This document shows positions 51,313-60,239 of a DNA stretch of 64,000 bases, piece by piece; within the stretch, counting starts at the first letter, position 1; every line of letters begins with the position of its first letter. Made by a program: the position numbers and the translations under genes. Under the pieces are notes generated by a model that was not told the DNA's origin, searched no databases, and saw only the letters and a list, made by a program, of their open reading frames with translations. The stretch comes from Bog-756 sp963829235 (lineage in GTDB: Bacteria; Actinomycetota; Acidimicrobiia; Acidimicrobiales; RAAP-2): NCBI GenBank assembly GCA_963829235.1, contig CAWHIF010000003.1:992001-1056000 (forward strand), in the 5' to 3' direction.

Positions 51313-53421
51313 TTACTCTCCTCCGGGCGCATCCTCGGTGGCCGGGCGGTGTTCTGCCGGCGCGGTGGCGGCGCCGACCGCGACCGGCTCGGCCATCGAC
51401 TCCTCCAGCAACTGCGAGAGATCGAGGACGCGCACGTCGTCCTCCTTGGCGTTGGCCCTCACCGCGTCGTCGAGCATGATCATGCAGTAGGGACAGGCCG
51501 TGGACACCACGTCGGCACCGGTGCCGATCGCCTCTTCGGTCCGCTCCATGTTGACCCGCTTGCCGATGCTCTCCTCGAGCCACATGCGCGCCCCGCCTGC
51601 GCCGCAACAGAAGCCCTTCTCGCGGCACCGCCTCATCTCCACCTGGGTGGCCCCGGGGATGGCGTCTATGACCGAACGGGGCTCGTCGAAGACCCGGTTG
51701 TGGCGGCCCAGGTAACACGGGTCGTGATACGTCACCGTCCCCGTGTACCCGCCACCGGGAGTCAGTTTGCCCGCCGTGACCAGGTGGTCGAGCAACTGGC
51801 TGTGGTGGATGACCTCGAAGTCCCCGCCGAGGGACGGATACTCGTTGGCCAGGGAATTGAAGCAGTGGGGGCAGGTGGCGATGACCTTCTTGACCCCCGC
51901 CCCTTCCAGGGTCTCGATGTTGGTTCGCGCCTGCTCCTGGTAGAGATATTCGTTGCCCAGCCGGCGCGCCGGGTCACCGGTGCATCGCTCCTTCGGTCCG
52001 AGTATGCCGAAGCTGACGCCGGCCCGGTGGAGCATCCGGGCGGTGGCCTGTGCACCCTTGCGGGCCCGCTCGTCGAGGGCACCGGCGCAGCCGACCCAGT
52101 AGAGGTACTCGATGTCGTCGGGGATGGTCCCGCTGATGACGGGCACCTCGAAGTCGAGCACGTCGGTCCAGTCGGTGCGCTTCGACGCGCCGAGCCCCCA
52201 GGGATCGCCCTGGTTCTCGATGTTGCGAAGCATGAGGCCCGCTTCGGTCGGGAATTTCGACTCCATGAGCACCTCGTAGCGGCGCATGTCGATGATGGTG
52301 TCGATGTGCTCGATGTCGACCGGGCACTGCTCGACGCAGGCCCCGCACGTGGTACACGACCACAGGACGTCGGGATCGATCACCGACGGGACCAGGTTCT
52401 CCACCTCGACACCGGCGGCCCGGTTCTTCGCCATCACCCGGTCGGCCGAGGCGAAGAGATTGTCGCGCAGGTCCATGATCAAGAGCTTGGGCGAGAGCGG
52501 CTTGCCGGTGTTCCAGGCCGGGCACTGGGACTGGCACCGACCGCATTCGGTGCAGGTGGCCATGTCGAGGAGCTGCTTCCACGAGAAGTCCTCGATGCGG
52601 CCGGCCCCGAAGACCACTTCGTCTTCGTCACCCACGTCCTCCATCGACATGTCCGGCGTGGAGGCCAGGGCACCGAGGGCCCGCGGCCGGCGCGAGGTGG
52701 CCACGTTGATCGGGGCCAGGAAGATGTGCAGGTGCTTCGAGTAGGACACGAAGACCAAAAAGCCGGTGATGATGGCGATGTTGGCCAGGAGGGCCACCGT
52801 CTCGATGACACTGTTCACCCCGGTGCCGAGGGGCTTGAGGGCGTCGGCCAGACCGTGGGACGCGAAGGCCCACCAACCGTAGGGGAAGTTGCCCGTATTG
52901 ACCTGGGCGGCCCGGTAGAGCAGAAGGGTGATCATCACACCACTGATCATCGCCAGCACCAGCCACGCGGCCCCCGTATGCGAGCCGAAGAAGCGGGAGC
53001 GCCGGTTCTCCCGGGCCGGGGAGTGCTTGACCCGGATACCCACGAAGACCAGGAGGGAGATGAGAACGGCGACGGCGAAGAAGTCCTCCAGGAAACCGAT
53101 CACCGCCGTGTGGCCGATCAAGGGGATGTGGAAGTCCCGTTGGAACAGGCATCCGTAGGCCTCGATGATGGTGAGGAAGAGGATGGTGAAGCCCCAGAAG
53201 GTGAAGGCATGGGCCAACCCGGGGACGGTCCACTGCAGGAGCTTCTTCTGCCCGCCCACCTCCACCAGTTCTGCCTTGATGCGCTTGGGGAGGTCCCGGA
53301 ACCGGTTGGGCACGGCCGGTTGGCCGGCGGAGATGAGCTTGAAGAGCCAGAAGAACCGGCGGCCGGCGATGGCGAACATCACCGCGGTGATGCCGAGACC
53401 TACGGCGAGTCTGAGAGGCAC
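51313..53421 (-). CDS. etfD: EtfD-like membrane iron-sulfur oxidoreductase
   Basis: 702 residues. N-terminal NarI-like helices with histidines that may bind haem, then two 4Fe-4S motifs (CTECGRCQSQCP and CTTCGACVEQCP) and two CCG domains of the HdrD/GlpC type (CPHCFNSL..., CCGAGGARMW). Close in layout to mycobacterial EtfD (Rv0338c), which passes electrons from acyl-CoA dehydrogenases via ETF to menaquinone. GTG 53421 has AGGAGG 6 bp upstream. No etfAB in the window. Confidence 0.85.
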   Translation of the reverse strand: MPLRLAVGLGITAVMFAIAGRRFFWLFKLISAGQPAVPNRFRDLPKRIKAELVEVGGQKKLLQWTVPGLAHAFTFWGFTILFLTIIEAYGCLFQRDFHIPLIGHTAVIGFLEDFFAVAVLISLLVFVGIRVKHSPARENRRSRFFGSHTGAAWLVLAMISGVMITLLLYRAAQVNTGNFPYGWWAFASHGLADALKPLGTGVNSVIETVALLANIAIITGFLVFVSYSKHLHIFLAPINVATSRRPRALGALASTPDMSMEDVGDEDEVVFGAGRIEDFSWKQLLDMATCTECGRCQSQCPAWNTGKPLSPKLLIMDLRDNLFASADRVMAKNRAAGVEVENLVPSVIDPDVLWSCTTCGACVEQCPVDIEHIDTIIDMRRYEVLMESKFPTEAGLMLRNIENQGDPWGLGASKRTDWTDVLDFEVPVISGTIPDDIEYLYWVGCAGALDERARKGAQATARMLHRAGVSFGILGPKERCTGDPARRLGNEYLYQEQARTNIETLEGAGVKKVIATCPHCFNSLANEYPSLGGDFEVIHHSQLLDHLVTAGKLTPGGGYTGTVTYHDPCYLGRHNRVFDEPRSVIDAIPGATQVEMRRCREKGFCCGAGGARMWLEESIGKRVNMERTEEAIGTGADVVSTACPYCMIMLDDAVRANAKEDDVRVLDLSQLLEESMAEPVAVGAATAPAEHRPATEDAPGGE

Positions 53422-53436
53422 TGCATTCCTCCTAGG

Positions 53437-53456
53437 TTGTTACTACAGAGTAACAA
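53437..53456. promoter_or_regulatory. 20-bp perfect inverted repeat upstream of etfD
   Basis: TTGTTAC-TACAGA-GTAACAA, two 7-bp arms, centred about 25 bp upstream of the etfD start and touching its ribosome-binding site region. It is AT-rich against the background and has the size of a TetR-family operator. The regulator is unknown. Confidence 0.65.
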
Positions 53457-53489
53457 AGGTCGGAACTCCCGGTGACCTGGGGAGTCGAG

Positions 53490-54053
53490 TCATTGCCGGA
53501 AGTTGTCGGCATACCGGCTGGGGGTCGGGCCCCACTGACCCTGGTACTTCGACTTGAGCCCGTCCGACCCGTAGGGATGGTCGGCCGGGGTGGTCATCCG
53601 CAGAAAGCTGATCTGGCCGATCTTCATGCCCGGATACACGGTGATGGGCAGATTGGCCACGTTGGAGAGCTCGAGAGTGAGGTGACCGTCCCAACCGGCG
53701 TCGACGAAGCCGGCCGTCGAGTGGATGAGGAGACCGAGGCGGCCCAGCGAGGACTTGCCCTCGAGGCGGGCGACGAGATCGTCGGGGAGGGTGACCTTCT
53801 CCTTGGTGGAGCCGAGCACGAACTCGCCGGGGTGCAGGATCAGAGGGTCCTCGCCGATGTCGACCAGCTCGGTGAGGTCCTCCTGGTCCTCACGCACGTC
53901 GATGACCCGGCTGGTGTGGTTGCGGAACAGTCGGAAGTAGTGATCGACGTGGAGATCGACCGATGACGGCTGGATACAGCTCTCGTCGAAGGGTTCGATC
54001 ACGATGTGGCCGGCGTCGAGCGCCTCACGTATAGAGCGGTCTGAGAGAACCAT
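53490..54053 (-). CDS. dcd: dCTP deaminase
   Basis: 187 residues from ATG 54053 (MVLSDRSIREALDAGHI). Signatures: SSVDLHVDHYFRLF, EGKSSLGRLGLL, IHSTAGFVDAGWDGHLTLEL (with the catalytic Glu) and the C-terminal lid KYQGQWGPTPSR. Makes dUTP, or dUMP if bifunctional as in mycobacteria; which one cannot be told by eye. Confidence 0.94.
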   Translation of the reverse strand: MVLSDRSIREALDAGHIVIEPFDESCIQPSSVDLHVDHYFRLFRNHTSRVIDVREDQEDLTELVDIGEDPLILHPGEFVLGSTKEKVTLPDDLVARLEGKSSLGRLGLLIHSTAGFVDAGWDGHLTLELSNVANLPITVYPGMKIGQISFLRMTTPADHPYGSDGLKSKYQGQWGPTPSRYADNFRQ

Positions 54054-54185
54054 GCCGGACAGACGATAGTGGGATGCGCGTCGCACGGGCGTATCCGGAG
54101 CCGATCGAGGCCGATCGGGCCGGGCCGCCGGGCTCCGAGCGGGCGAGAGACCACCGATCCCGGCGGGCAACCGCCCCTCCCCACT

Positions 54186-54272
54186 GCACCATGTGTTGCA
54201 CCGCCACCACCGGAAAATCGCACCATGTGTTGCACCGCCCTCACCGGAACATCATTGCAACTTATGGTTGCA
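54186..54272. repeat. 29-bp direct repeats plus inverted repeat upstream of a membrane gene
   Basis: Two 29-bp copies (54186-54214 and 54220-54248, two mismatches, 34-bp period) begin GCACCATGTGTTGCACC. They are followed by an inverted repeat TGCAAC-TTATG-GTTGCA (54256-54272). TTGCA-type half-sites recur in all three, so this may be a multi-site operator. Confidence 0.7.
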
Positions 54273-54504
54273 GTCGGCTTCCCGGACGGCGATACTGGGC
54301 ACAACCGGGCGGCGGCTGTCGGACAATTCCTGGCGGATCGATCGGTCGCCCGCACATGACGACCGACAAGCTGCGGCGGACGGAGGCGGTCGATTGGTTG
54401 AGGTCAGGCGAGCGACGGGGGGGTGGATACGGGACCTCGGGACGCCCGGGGGACTCGATGCCGAAGCCGTTGCCGCGGCCGGCGGAGGCCGGAATCCGGT
54501 TTCG

Positions 54505-54999
54505 GTGGCAACGCCTCTCGAGGTGGAGCCCGCCTTCCCGTCGGAGGATGTTGCCGTCCACGTGGGGGACCATGACCCGACACGGGAGCGCGGACCGACA
54601 TCGGACCGGGGCCGGGCCCTCACGCCGGGCCGGGCCCTGCCATCGGTCCTGGGTTTCGTGGCGCCGCTTCTGCTGCTGCTGGCCGCACTGTCCACCTTCG
54701 AGGGCTACGTCTGGTTGAACCTGATCTCGGCCGACCGCTGGCGGTCGTGGGCGGCGGGCTTCGCGGTCCTCACGTTCGGCGTCGTCGTCGCCCTCATCCG
54801 GCCACTGCGGCGCGGCCGGCGCCTCGCCGCCGCCATCGTGGTGTCCGTAGCCGTCGTCATGCTCGGAGCGACCGTCGTGGCAGTGTTCGTGAAGGGCCCG
54901 GTGGTGGGGCGAACCGTCGGGGTTGCCGATCTCCTGTTCGCCGTCACCGCGCTGGCCACGGTGGCGGCGGCCGAACACTCCACCCGTCGACCGGACTGA
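54505..54999 (+). CDS. Hypothetical four-helix membrane protein
   Basis: The conserved part is at least four helices (VLGFVAPLLLLLAALSTFEG, WAAGFAVLTFGVVVAL, AAAIVVSVAVVMLGATVVAV, VADLLFAVTALATVAAAEHS). The frame is open from 54193; GTG 54505 is one likely start and the true one is unclear. No family recognised. Confidence 0.55.
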   Translation: MATPLEVEPAFPSEDVAVHVGDHDPTRERGPTSDRGRALTPGRALPSVLGFVAPLLLLLAALSTFEGYVWLNLISADRWRSWAAGFAVLTFGVVVALIRPLRRGRRLAAAIVVSVAVVMLGATVVAVFVKGPVVGRTVGVADLLFAVTALATVAAAEHSTRRPD

Positions 55000-55018
55000 G
55001 CCCGCGGAGAGGGCGCGC

Positions 55019-56281
55019 TCAGCGGTTGTCGAAATTCGCTGCGAACCACCGGGACACGCCCGTGCCGGCCGTGAGCGCCCGACCGACCAGCGTCGATGCC
55101 GCCGCCACCCGCCGCGCCGTACCGGGAGCAGCGCCGTCGAGCAGCTCGTTCCAGAAGATCCCCCATCCCCCGGCCAGGGCACGGCCGATCAACGGGGCGG
55201 TGACCAGCCGGCCCACCGCGGACACAGCGCCGGGCCGGCCGACCAGCGCTGCATGTCCTGCCGCGCTGATGCGTTGGTAGGGAAGGTGGGCCCGGGCCAA
55301 CCGGTGACGGTAGGTGGTCGCGGCCCGGCCGGATGAGCCGAGGATCGACTCCGCGGCCGCTCTGCCGCTGGACATGGCCTGGGCGATGCCCTCACCCTGG
55401 AGGGGGTTGACCAAGCCTGCGGCATCACCGACCAGAAGAACCCTCCCCGAGGCCGGTGTGGTGCCCACCATGCCCATCTTGAGCCACCCGCCCAGGAGCC
55501 TGGGCACGGGACGGCCAGGGGATCGGTCGACCAGTCCGAGGTCGGCCAGGTGTTCGAGGTAGGCCGGCAGCATGCGCACGGCACCGGCGCCACCCTGGCG
55601 ATCGGCCAACGTCCCGATGCCGACCCCGACATTGGCCGTTCCCCCCGGTCCGGGGAAGATCCAGCCGTACCCCGGAAACGCTCGCCACCGGGTCTGCTCC
55701 CACAGCGTGATCACCGGGAGATCGACCGGCTGCTCCAGATAGCACCGCACGGCGAACCCCCACAGGACCCTGGCGTCCTCCACGAGCCCGGCACTCCTGG
55801 CCACGTGACTGGTGGCTCCGTCGGCCCCGATGACGAAGTCGGCGCGGAGCTCGTCACCACCGGCCGCGAAACCCTCGAGGGAGGTACCCGATCCGAGTGG
55901 CCGGTCGGCCCGCCCGTGGCAGGGGACGGCACCGGCAGCGACGGCCGCGGCCCGGAGGGCGGCGTCAAACACGACCCGCGTCACCGCACGGGCCCGGCCG
56001 GGATATGACTCCCCGTCGAAGCAGGGCAGGACGACACGCCGACCGGTCGGGCCCACCACCACCATGTCGCCGACGTCGAGCCCGGGTGGCTCGGGGACCG
56101 CGAGGTCGGCCAGGACCTGGAGCCCTCTCGGTCCGATGAAGTCACCGCACGCCTTGTCCCTCGGGAACTGCGCCTTGTCCAGCAGAGCCACATGGGCTCC
56201 GGCCCGGGCCAGGACCAGGGCGGCGATGCTGCCGGCTGGTCCGGCCCCGACCACCAGCACGTCGAAGCGCCTCGAGCTCAC
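55019..56281 (-). CDS. Geranylgeranyl reductase-family FAD oxidoreductase
   Basis: 420 residues from GTG 56281. Dinucleotide fold FDVLVVGAGPAGSIAAL at the N-terminus, CGDFIGPRGLQVL (family-type Cys-Gly-Asp), GADGATSHVAR and FAD motif VLLVGDAAGLVNPLQGEGI. The family reduces prenyl chains of lipids, chlorophyll or menaquinone (MenJ). Divergent from the methyltransferase, with about 60 bp between starts. Confidence 0.85.
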   Translation of the reverse strand: MSSRRFDVLVVGAGPAGSIAALVLARAGAHVALLDKAQFPRDKACGDFIGPRGLQVLADLAVPEPPGLDVGDMVVVGPTGRRVVLPCFDGESYPGRARAVTRVVFDAALRAAAVAAGAVPCHGRADRPLGSGTSLEGFAAGGDELRADFVIGADGATSHVARSAGLVEDARVLWGFAVRCYLEQPVDLPVITLWEQTRWRAFPGYGWIFPGPGGTANVGVGIGTLADRQGGAGAVRMLPAYLEHLADLGLVDRSPGRPVPRLLGGWLKMGMVGTTPASGRVLLVGDAAGLVNPLQGEGIAQAMSSGRAAAESILGSSGRAATTYRHRLARAHLPYQRISAAGHAALVGRPGAVSAVGRLVTAPLIGRALAGGWGIFWNELLDGAAPGTARRVAAASTLVGRALTAGTGVSRWFAANFDNR

Positions 56282-56340
56282 TCCACTCCTCCCGGGCGTT
56301 GACCGCCTACGGTGAGATCTTCGCATCTGAGGGAGGCGTC

Positions 56341-57075
56341 ATGGAGATCCCGGAGCCGGACCATCCCAACCGGTTCGCACAGCAACTCTTCACGCCGCTG
56401 CCGGGACGCTACGACCGCCTGGCCGAGGTCCTCTCCATGGGACAGAACGGGCGCTGGCGGCGGGCCATGATCGACCACATCGTGCCGAGCCGCCCCGGGT
56501 TCGTGCTCGACGTGGCCTCGGGCACGGCAGGCGTGGCCATCCAGATCGCCGATCGGAGCCCCGCCCGTGTCATCGGTCTCGATCTCACGCTCGACATGTT
56601 GCGCCAGGGGGCACACAACCTGGCCGAACACCACATGGACGACCGGGTCCAGCTGGTGGCGGCCCGGGCCGAACAGACGCCCTTCGACGATCGGACCTTC
56701 GACGCGCTGACCTTCACGTACCTGCTGCGCTATGTGGCCGATCCCCAGGCCACCCTCAACGAGCTGGCCCGGTTGGTCAAGCCCGGTGGGGCGGTGGCCA
56801 GCCTCGAGTTCCTCCTCCCGGAGAGCCGGTTCTGGCGTTTCTGGTGGTGGTTGTACACGCGGCTGGTGCTCCCCGCGGGCGGCTGGCTGGCCGGGGGAAG
56901 GGAGTGGTTCGAGGTGGGTCGGTTCCTCGGACCCAACATTTCGGCCCACTACCGGCGCTATCCGTTGGAATGGACGGTCGAGGCCTGGAAGCAGGCCGGC
57001 TTCGTCGATGTGGGCGTGCGCCGCATGAGCCTCGGCGGAGGCCTCGTGATGTGGGGGAGACGCGCCGATGAATGA
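56341..57075 (+). CDS. UbiE/MenG-like SAM methyltransferase
   Basis: 244 residues. The N-terminal RYDRLAEVLSMGQNGRWRRA precedes SAM motif I (VLDVASGTAGVAIQIA); later LTFTYLLRYVADPQATLNEL and LVKPGGAVASLEFL match the UbiE/MenG family, which methylates demethylmenaquinone. A Trp-rich segment (FWRFWWWLY) may contact membrane. Whether it is the cell's main MenG or a second copy is unknown. Confidence 0.8.
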   Translation: MEIPEPDHPNRFAQQLFTPLPGRYDRLAEVLSMGQNGRWRRAMIDHIVPSRPGFVLDVASGTAGVAIQIADRSPARVIGLDLTLDMLRQGAHNLAEHHMDDRVQLVAARAEQTPFDDRTFDALTFTYLLRYVADPQATLNELARLVKPGGAVASLEFLLPESRFWRFWWWLYTRLVLPAGGWLAGGREWFEVGRFLGPNISAHYRRYPLEWTVEAWKQAGFVDVGVRRMSLGGGLVMWGRRADE

Positions 57076-57109
57076 GACGCGCCGATGAATGAGGCGTGCC
57101 CATGAATGA
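57059..57109. repeat. 17-bp triplicate at a gene junction
   Basis: Two exact copies of GACGCGCCGATGAATGA and one variant (GGCGTGCCCATGAATGA). Each ends in ATGAATGA; the first holds the methyltransferase stop and the third the next gene's start codon. Confidence 0.85.
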
Positions 57110-57860
57110 GGACCCGGCGCCGGGCGCCGCCGAGCCCGAAGGACGGCCCTCGTTCTACGCGGCTCGGCCCGGCGGCTGGCGGGACTGGTGGACGCTGCTC
57201 CACCCGCCCTATACGGCATGGCACCTCGCCTATGTGGTCATCGGCGCCTGCCTGGTGGCCGACGTGAACCTCACCCGGATGATCGCCACCGTCCTGGCCT
57301 TCTTCTTCGCCGTCGGCCTGGCCGCCCACGCACTCGACGAACTGCACGGGCGGCCGTTGCGGACGCAGATCCCCGGTGGCGTGCTCGTCGCCGTGGCCGG
57401 AGTCGGCATGGGCGGTGCCGTCGCCCTCGGGATCGCCGGGGTCATCGAGGTGGGACCGGCACTGGTTCCGTTCCTCGTCGTCGGCCCCCTCCTCGTCGTG
57501 GGTTACAACTTCGAGCTCCTCGGTGGCGTGATCCACAACGACGTCGGATTCGCCGCCAGTTGGGGGGCGTTCCCCGTCCTCACCGCCTACGTGGCCCAGA
57601 CCGGGCGGCTCGCCCTCGCCCCACTCATCGCCGCGGCCGGCGCCTTCGCCCTGTCCGTGGCCCAACGTGCCCTCAGCACTCCGGCCCGGCTCCTCCGCCG
57701 ACGGGCCGGGGCTGTGACCGGTGCCATCGTGCTCGTCGACGGGCAGTCGATCCCTGTCGGGCGCGCCGTCCTGCTGGCCCCACTCGAACAGGCGCTCCGG
57801 GCGATGTCGTGGGCGATCGTCATGGTGGCGGCTGCGCTGGCGGTCGCCAGACTCGGTTAG
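57096..57860 (+). CDS. UbiA-like integral membrane protein
   Basis: About 253 residues; start at ATG 57102 or GTG 57096. Seven or so helices. LHPPYTAWHLAYVVIGACLV and AHALDELHGRPLRTQIP recall UbiA-superfamily prenyltransferases, but the canonical NDxxDxxxD site is replaced by HALDELHGRPL and the second Asp motif is not obvious. It could be a divergent prenyltransferase or an inactive relative. Between a quinone-type methyltransferase and an SRPBCC gene. Confidence 0.5.
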   Translation: MPMNEDPAPGAAEPEGRPSFYAARPGGWRDWWTLLHPPYTAWHLAYVVIGACLVADVNLTRMIATVLAFFFAVGLAAHALDELHGRPLRTQIPGGVLVAVAGVGMGGAVALGIAGVIEVGPALVPFLVVGPLLVVGYNFELLGGVIHNDVGFAASWGAFPVLTAYVAQTGRLALAPLIAAAGAFALSVAQRALSTPARLLRRRAGAVTGAIVLVDGQSIPVGRAVLLAPLEQALRAMSWAIVMVAAALAVARLG

Positions 57861-57864
57861 CCGG

Positions 57865-58323
57865 TCAGAGGGCCTCGATGCGCCGTCGAAACCCGGCCAC
57901 GGTCATCTCGACCACCCGGTCGTGCCCCCACTGGAGGACGGGACGACCGATCCGGCTGGCCAGCCTCATGGCCGGCTGGCACATCTCCACCGTCCACGCC
58001 GCCTCCACCCGGGTCCCGTCGTCCTCGGGGTGGAGCCGCAGGTGCGCGTCCCCGACCAGATCACCGCTGATGGTGGCGTCGATGCCCTCGGGGCGGGTGC
58101 ACTCCCCGAGCTCGGCGTGCACACGCATGCGGTAGGGGAGAGGTGGGCTGACCGTCCCGTGGAGTATCGACCCGGTCGACAGGCCGGGGCCCTCGATCCG
58201 GAAGTCGGTGAGCCATGGCCACCAGCTCTCGAATTGGTCCACCACCTCGATCTGTTGCCAGAGGCGGTCCGGTGCCAGGTCGAACCGGAAGGCGCTGCGG
58301 TAGGTGAGCACGGGTGCCGGCAC
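57865..58323 (-). CDS. SRPBCC-family lipid/aromatic-binding protein
   Basis: 152 residues from GTG 58323. START-like fold: YRSAFRFDLAPDRLWQQIEV, WWPWLTDFRIEGPGL, then VEAAWTVEM and a long C-terminal helix. These proteins bind hydrophobic ligands (polyketides, quinones, lipids). Four bases separate its stop from the convergent UbiA-like gene. Confidence 0.75.
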   Translation of the reverse strand: MPAPVLTYRSAFRFDLAPDRLWQQIEVVDQFESWWPWLTDFRIEGPGLSTGSILHGTVSPPLPYRMRVHAELGECTRPEGIDATISGDLVGDAHLRLHPEDDGTRVEAAWTVEMCQPAMRLASRIGRPVLQWGHDRVVEMTVAGFRRRIEAL

Positions 58324-58461
58324 AGTCCCAGGGTACGGGCTGGGCCGGTGCCGGGCACCGGGTGGAACGGACGGTCCAGTGCCCCCGGATCTGTACCCAC
58401 CGGGACCCCGGCCGGCGTGCGGTCCCGGTCGGCCATCGACGCTGGAGTACGGTCGGCCGAT

Positions 58462-59049
58462 GTGAACGGATGCGCCTCGTGCCGCGCCATCTGGACCGCC
58501 GACCCGGACGACAGGTCGGCTTCGGTGACACTGTCCACCGCCCTGCGACACAACACGGGAACGGTGACCGAATGGCTCGAGCACCTGGCCGGCGAGCCGA
58601 TCGACGCGGTCATCCGGCGACAGGACATGGGTCCCGCGGCCGGCGACAACCCGCTCGTGCTCGCCCCCGGCGCGCCGCTCCTCCACCGGTCGGTGCTGCT
58701 CACCGGCCGAGAGACCGGGCTGGCCTTCGTCTACGCGGAATCAGCCATCGCTGCCGGCCGCCTCCCCGGCTCCGTGCTCGTGCGGCTGGAGACGAGCCGC
58801 GACCCGATCGGCAAGGTACTGTCCGACCACCACCTCATCATCTGTCGAGACCACCTTTGTAGGACTGCCGCCACACCCGCCGACCCGGACGTGGCCACCC
58901 TTCTCGTCGACGGGGTCCACTCGCGTGCCTACCGCATCGTCCTCGACGGCGTCCCGGTCATGTTGGTGAGCGAATGGTTCCTCGGACCCGTCTCCGACGC
59001 GCTCACGGCTCACCTCCGGGCGCCGGTCTCCCCGAAGGCCGGCGGCTGA
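58462..59049 (+). CDS. Chorismate pyruvate-lyase-like protein
   Basis: 195 residues from GTG 58462. TLSTALRHNTGTVTEWLEHL, LLHRSVLLTGRETGLAFVYA, ESAIAAGRLPG and RDPIGKVLSDHHLI fit the chorismate lyase/DUF98 fold. Family members release pyruvate from chorismate to give 4-hydroxybenzoate (UbiC, Rv2949c) or sense ligands. Cysteines at both ends (CASCRA; CRDHLC) are unusual and could bind metal. Activity not proven. Confidence 0.6.
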   Translation: MNGCASCRAIWTADPDDRSASVTLSTALRHNTGTVTEWLEHLAGEPIDAVIRRQDMGPAAGDNPLVLAPGAPLLHRSVLLTGRETGLAFVYAESAIAAGRLPGSVLVRLETSRDPIGKVLSDHHLIICRDHLCRTAATPADPDVATLLVDGVHSRAYRIVLDGVPVMLVSEWFLGPVSDALTAHLRAPVSPKAGG

Positions 59050-59060
59050 GCGCTTCAGCT

Positions 59061-60239
59061 TCAGGATGCGGGTCCGACCACGGTCACCAGCGTGCCGATC
59101 GGGGTCAGGGGCCAGACCTGGGCCGCGTCGGCGATGGGCATTTCGACGCATCCGTTGCTCTGTGGAAAGCCGTAGGACGCCCGGACGAATCCGTGGAGCG
59201 CATCTCCACCGTTGAAGTAGCTGGCCCACGGGACGTTGGGGTCGTCATAGTGTGATCCGTCGGGGTTGGTTCCCACCATCCTCGAACTGACGACGTGCTC
59301 GAAGACCGGATAGGTCCCATCGAGGGTGTCAGCCCCGGGGGCGCCGGTGTTCACCGGGATGTTGACGAGCTTCGGGGCTCCGTTCTCGAAGAGGGTGAGG
59401 GCTTCGGGCAGCTGCTTGGACACGAACACGTAGGTATACGGGTTGGCGTTGACCTTTCCCGAGGCGACATCGGCGAGGAGCGTGGTCCACACCTCCTTGC
59501 CGGCCACCCCGTCCACGGCCAGTCCGTTCTGGTTCTCGAAATTCATCACCGCGCCCTTGGTGATCACGTCTTCCGCACCCTGTGTCCAAAGTGATGAGAG
59601 CGACACCGGGGTGTCGGGCCAGCGCCAATGGAACGTTCCGGCCTGGGCCGTCGTCGCCAGTGTCGGAGAGCTCAGTGGAGCGGCCGGCGAGAAGGTGAGC
59701 GGCAGGTAGCCCAACTCCGCGAGCAGCTGTTGGAGCCGCTCGGTGCTCGCCTGGGCCACGGTGAAGGTCACGGTGGCCGGAGCGTCGAGCACCTGTCCGC
59801 CGGCACTGTGGGGGCCCGAGGGGCCGGCCGGTATCTCGAGGGTCTCCGTCGTGGTCGGGATGAACGGTGCCTTGGCCGCGAACGACAGTGACGTCGGACC
59901 GACCCGAATCCACGATCCCTGCACAGGCGGATCGAAAGCCGGCATGCCCACCGTGCTGGCCACCGGCGCCGAGAGTTTGACCGTCACCAGTTGGTCCGAG
60001 GGAACGTTGGTGGCGCCGTCGGCCGGCACCGTGGAGACGATGGTGAGCGGCTTCGGTCTGATGGTGGTGACGACCCCGCCACCGCCATGGTCCAGAGCGG
60101 AGCGACCGGAGCCGTTGCCGTGCCTTCCCGCCAGGTACGCCCCCACGGCCACCAGGACGATGGCGACGACGACGGCCGCGACGATCCAGACCCTCCGGTG
60201 GTGATTCGGTGGTGGAACCAGTATCCGGTACTCGGCCAT
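59061..60239 (-). CDS. L,D-transpeptidase with N-terminal anchor
   Basis: About 392 residues from ATG 60239 (MAEYRILVPP). One membrane helix (VWIVAAVVVAIVLVAVGAYL), a Big-type domain (IVSTVPADGATNVPSDQLVT), a peptidoglycan-binding-like domain (NFENQNGLAVDGVAGKEVWT) and a YkuD catalytic domain with ALHGFVRASYGFPQSNGCVE, which holds the His and Cys. Makes 3-3 crosslinks in peptidoglycan outside the membrane. Confidence 0.9.
   Translation of the reverse strand: MAEYRILVPPPNHHRRVWIVAAVVVAIVLVAVGAYLAGRHGNGSGRSALDHGGGGVVTTIRPKPLTIVSTVPADGATNVPSDQLVTVKLSAPVASTVGMPAFDPPVQGSWIRVGPTSLSFAAKAPFIPTTTETLEIPAGPSGPHSAGGQVLDAPATVTFTVAQASTERLQQLLAELGYLPLTFSPAAPLSSPTLATTAQAGTFHWRWPDTPVSLSSLWTQGAEDVITKGAVMNFENQNGLAVDGVAGKEVWTTLLADVASGKVNANPYTYVFVSKQLPEALTLFENGAPKLVNIPVNTGAPGADTLDGTYPVFEHVVSSRMVGTNPDGSHYDDPNVPWASYFNGGDALHGFVRASYGFPQSNGCVEMPIADAAQVWPLTPIGTLVTVVGPAS

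Noticed and set aside
54186..54248. CRISPR array
   Set aside because: Only two repeats with a 5-bp gap; no spacers of normal length and no cas genes in the window.
57096..57860. Confident assignment as menaquinone prenyltransferase MenA
   Set aside because: The NDxxDxxxD and second Asp motifs expected of MenA are not present, so only a UbiA-like label is given.
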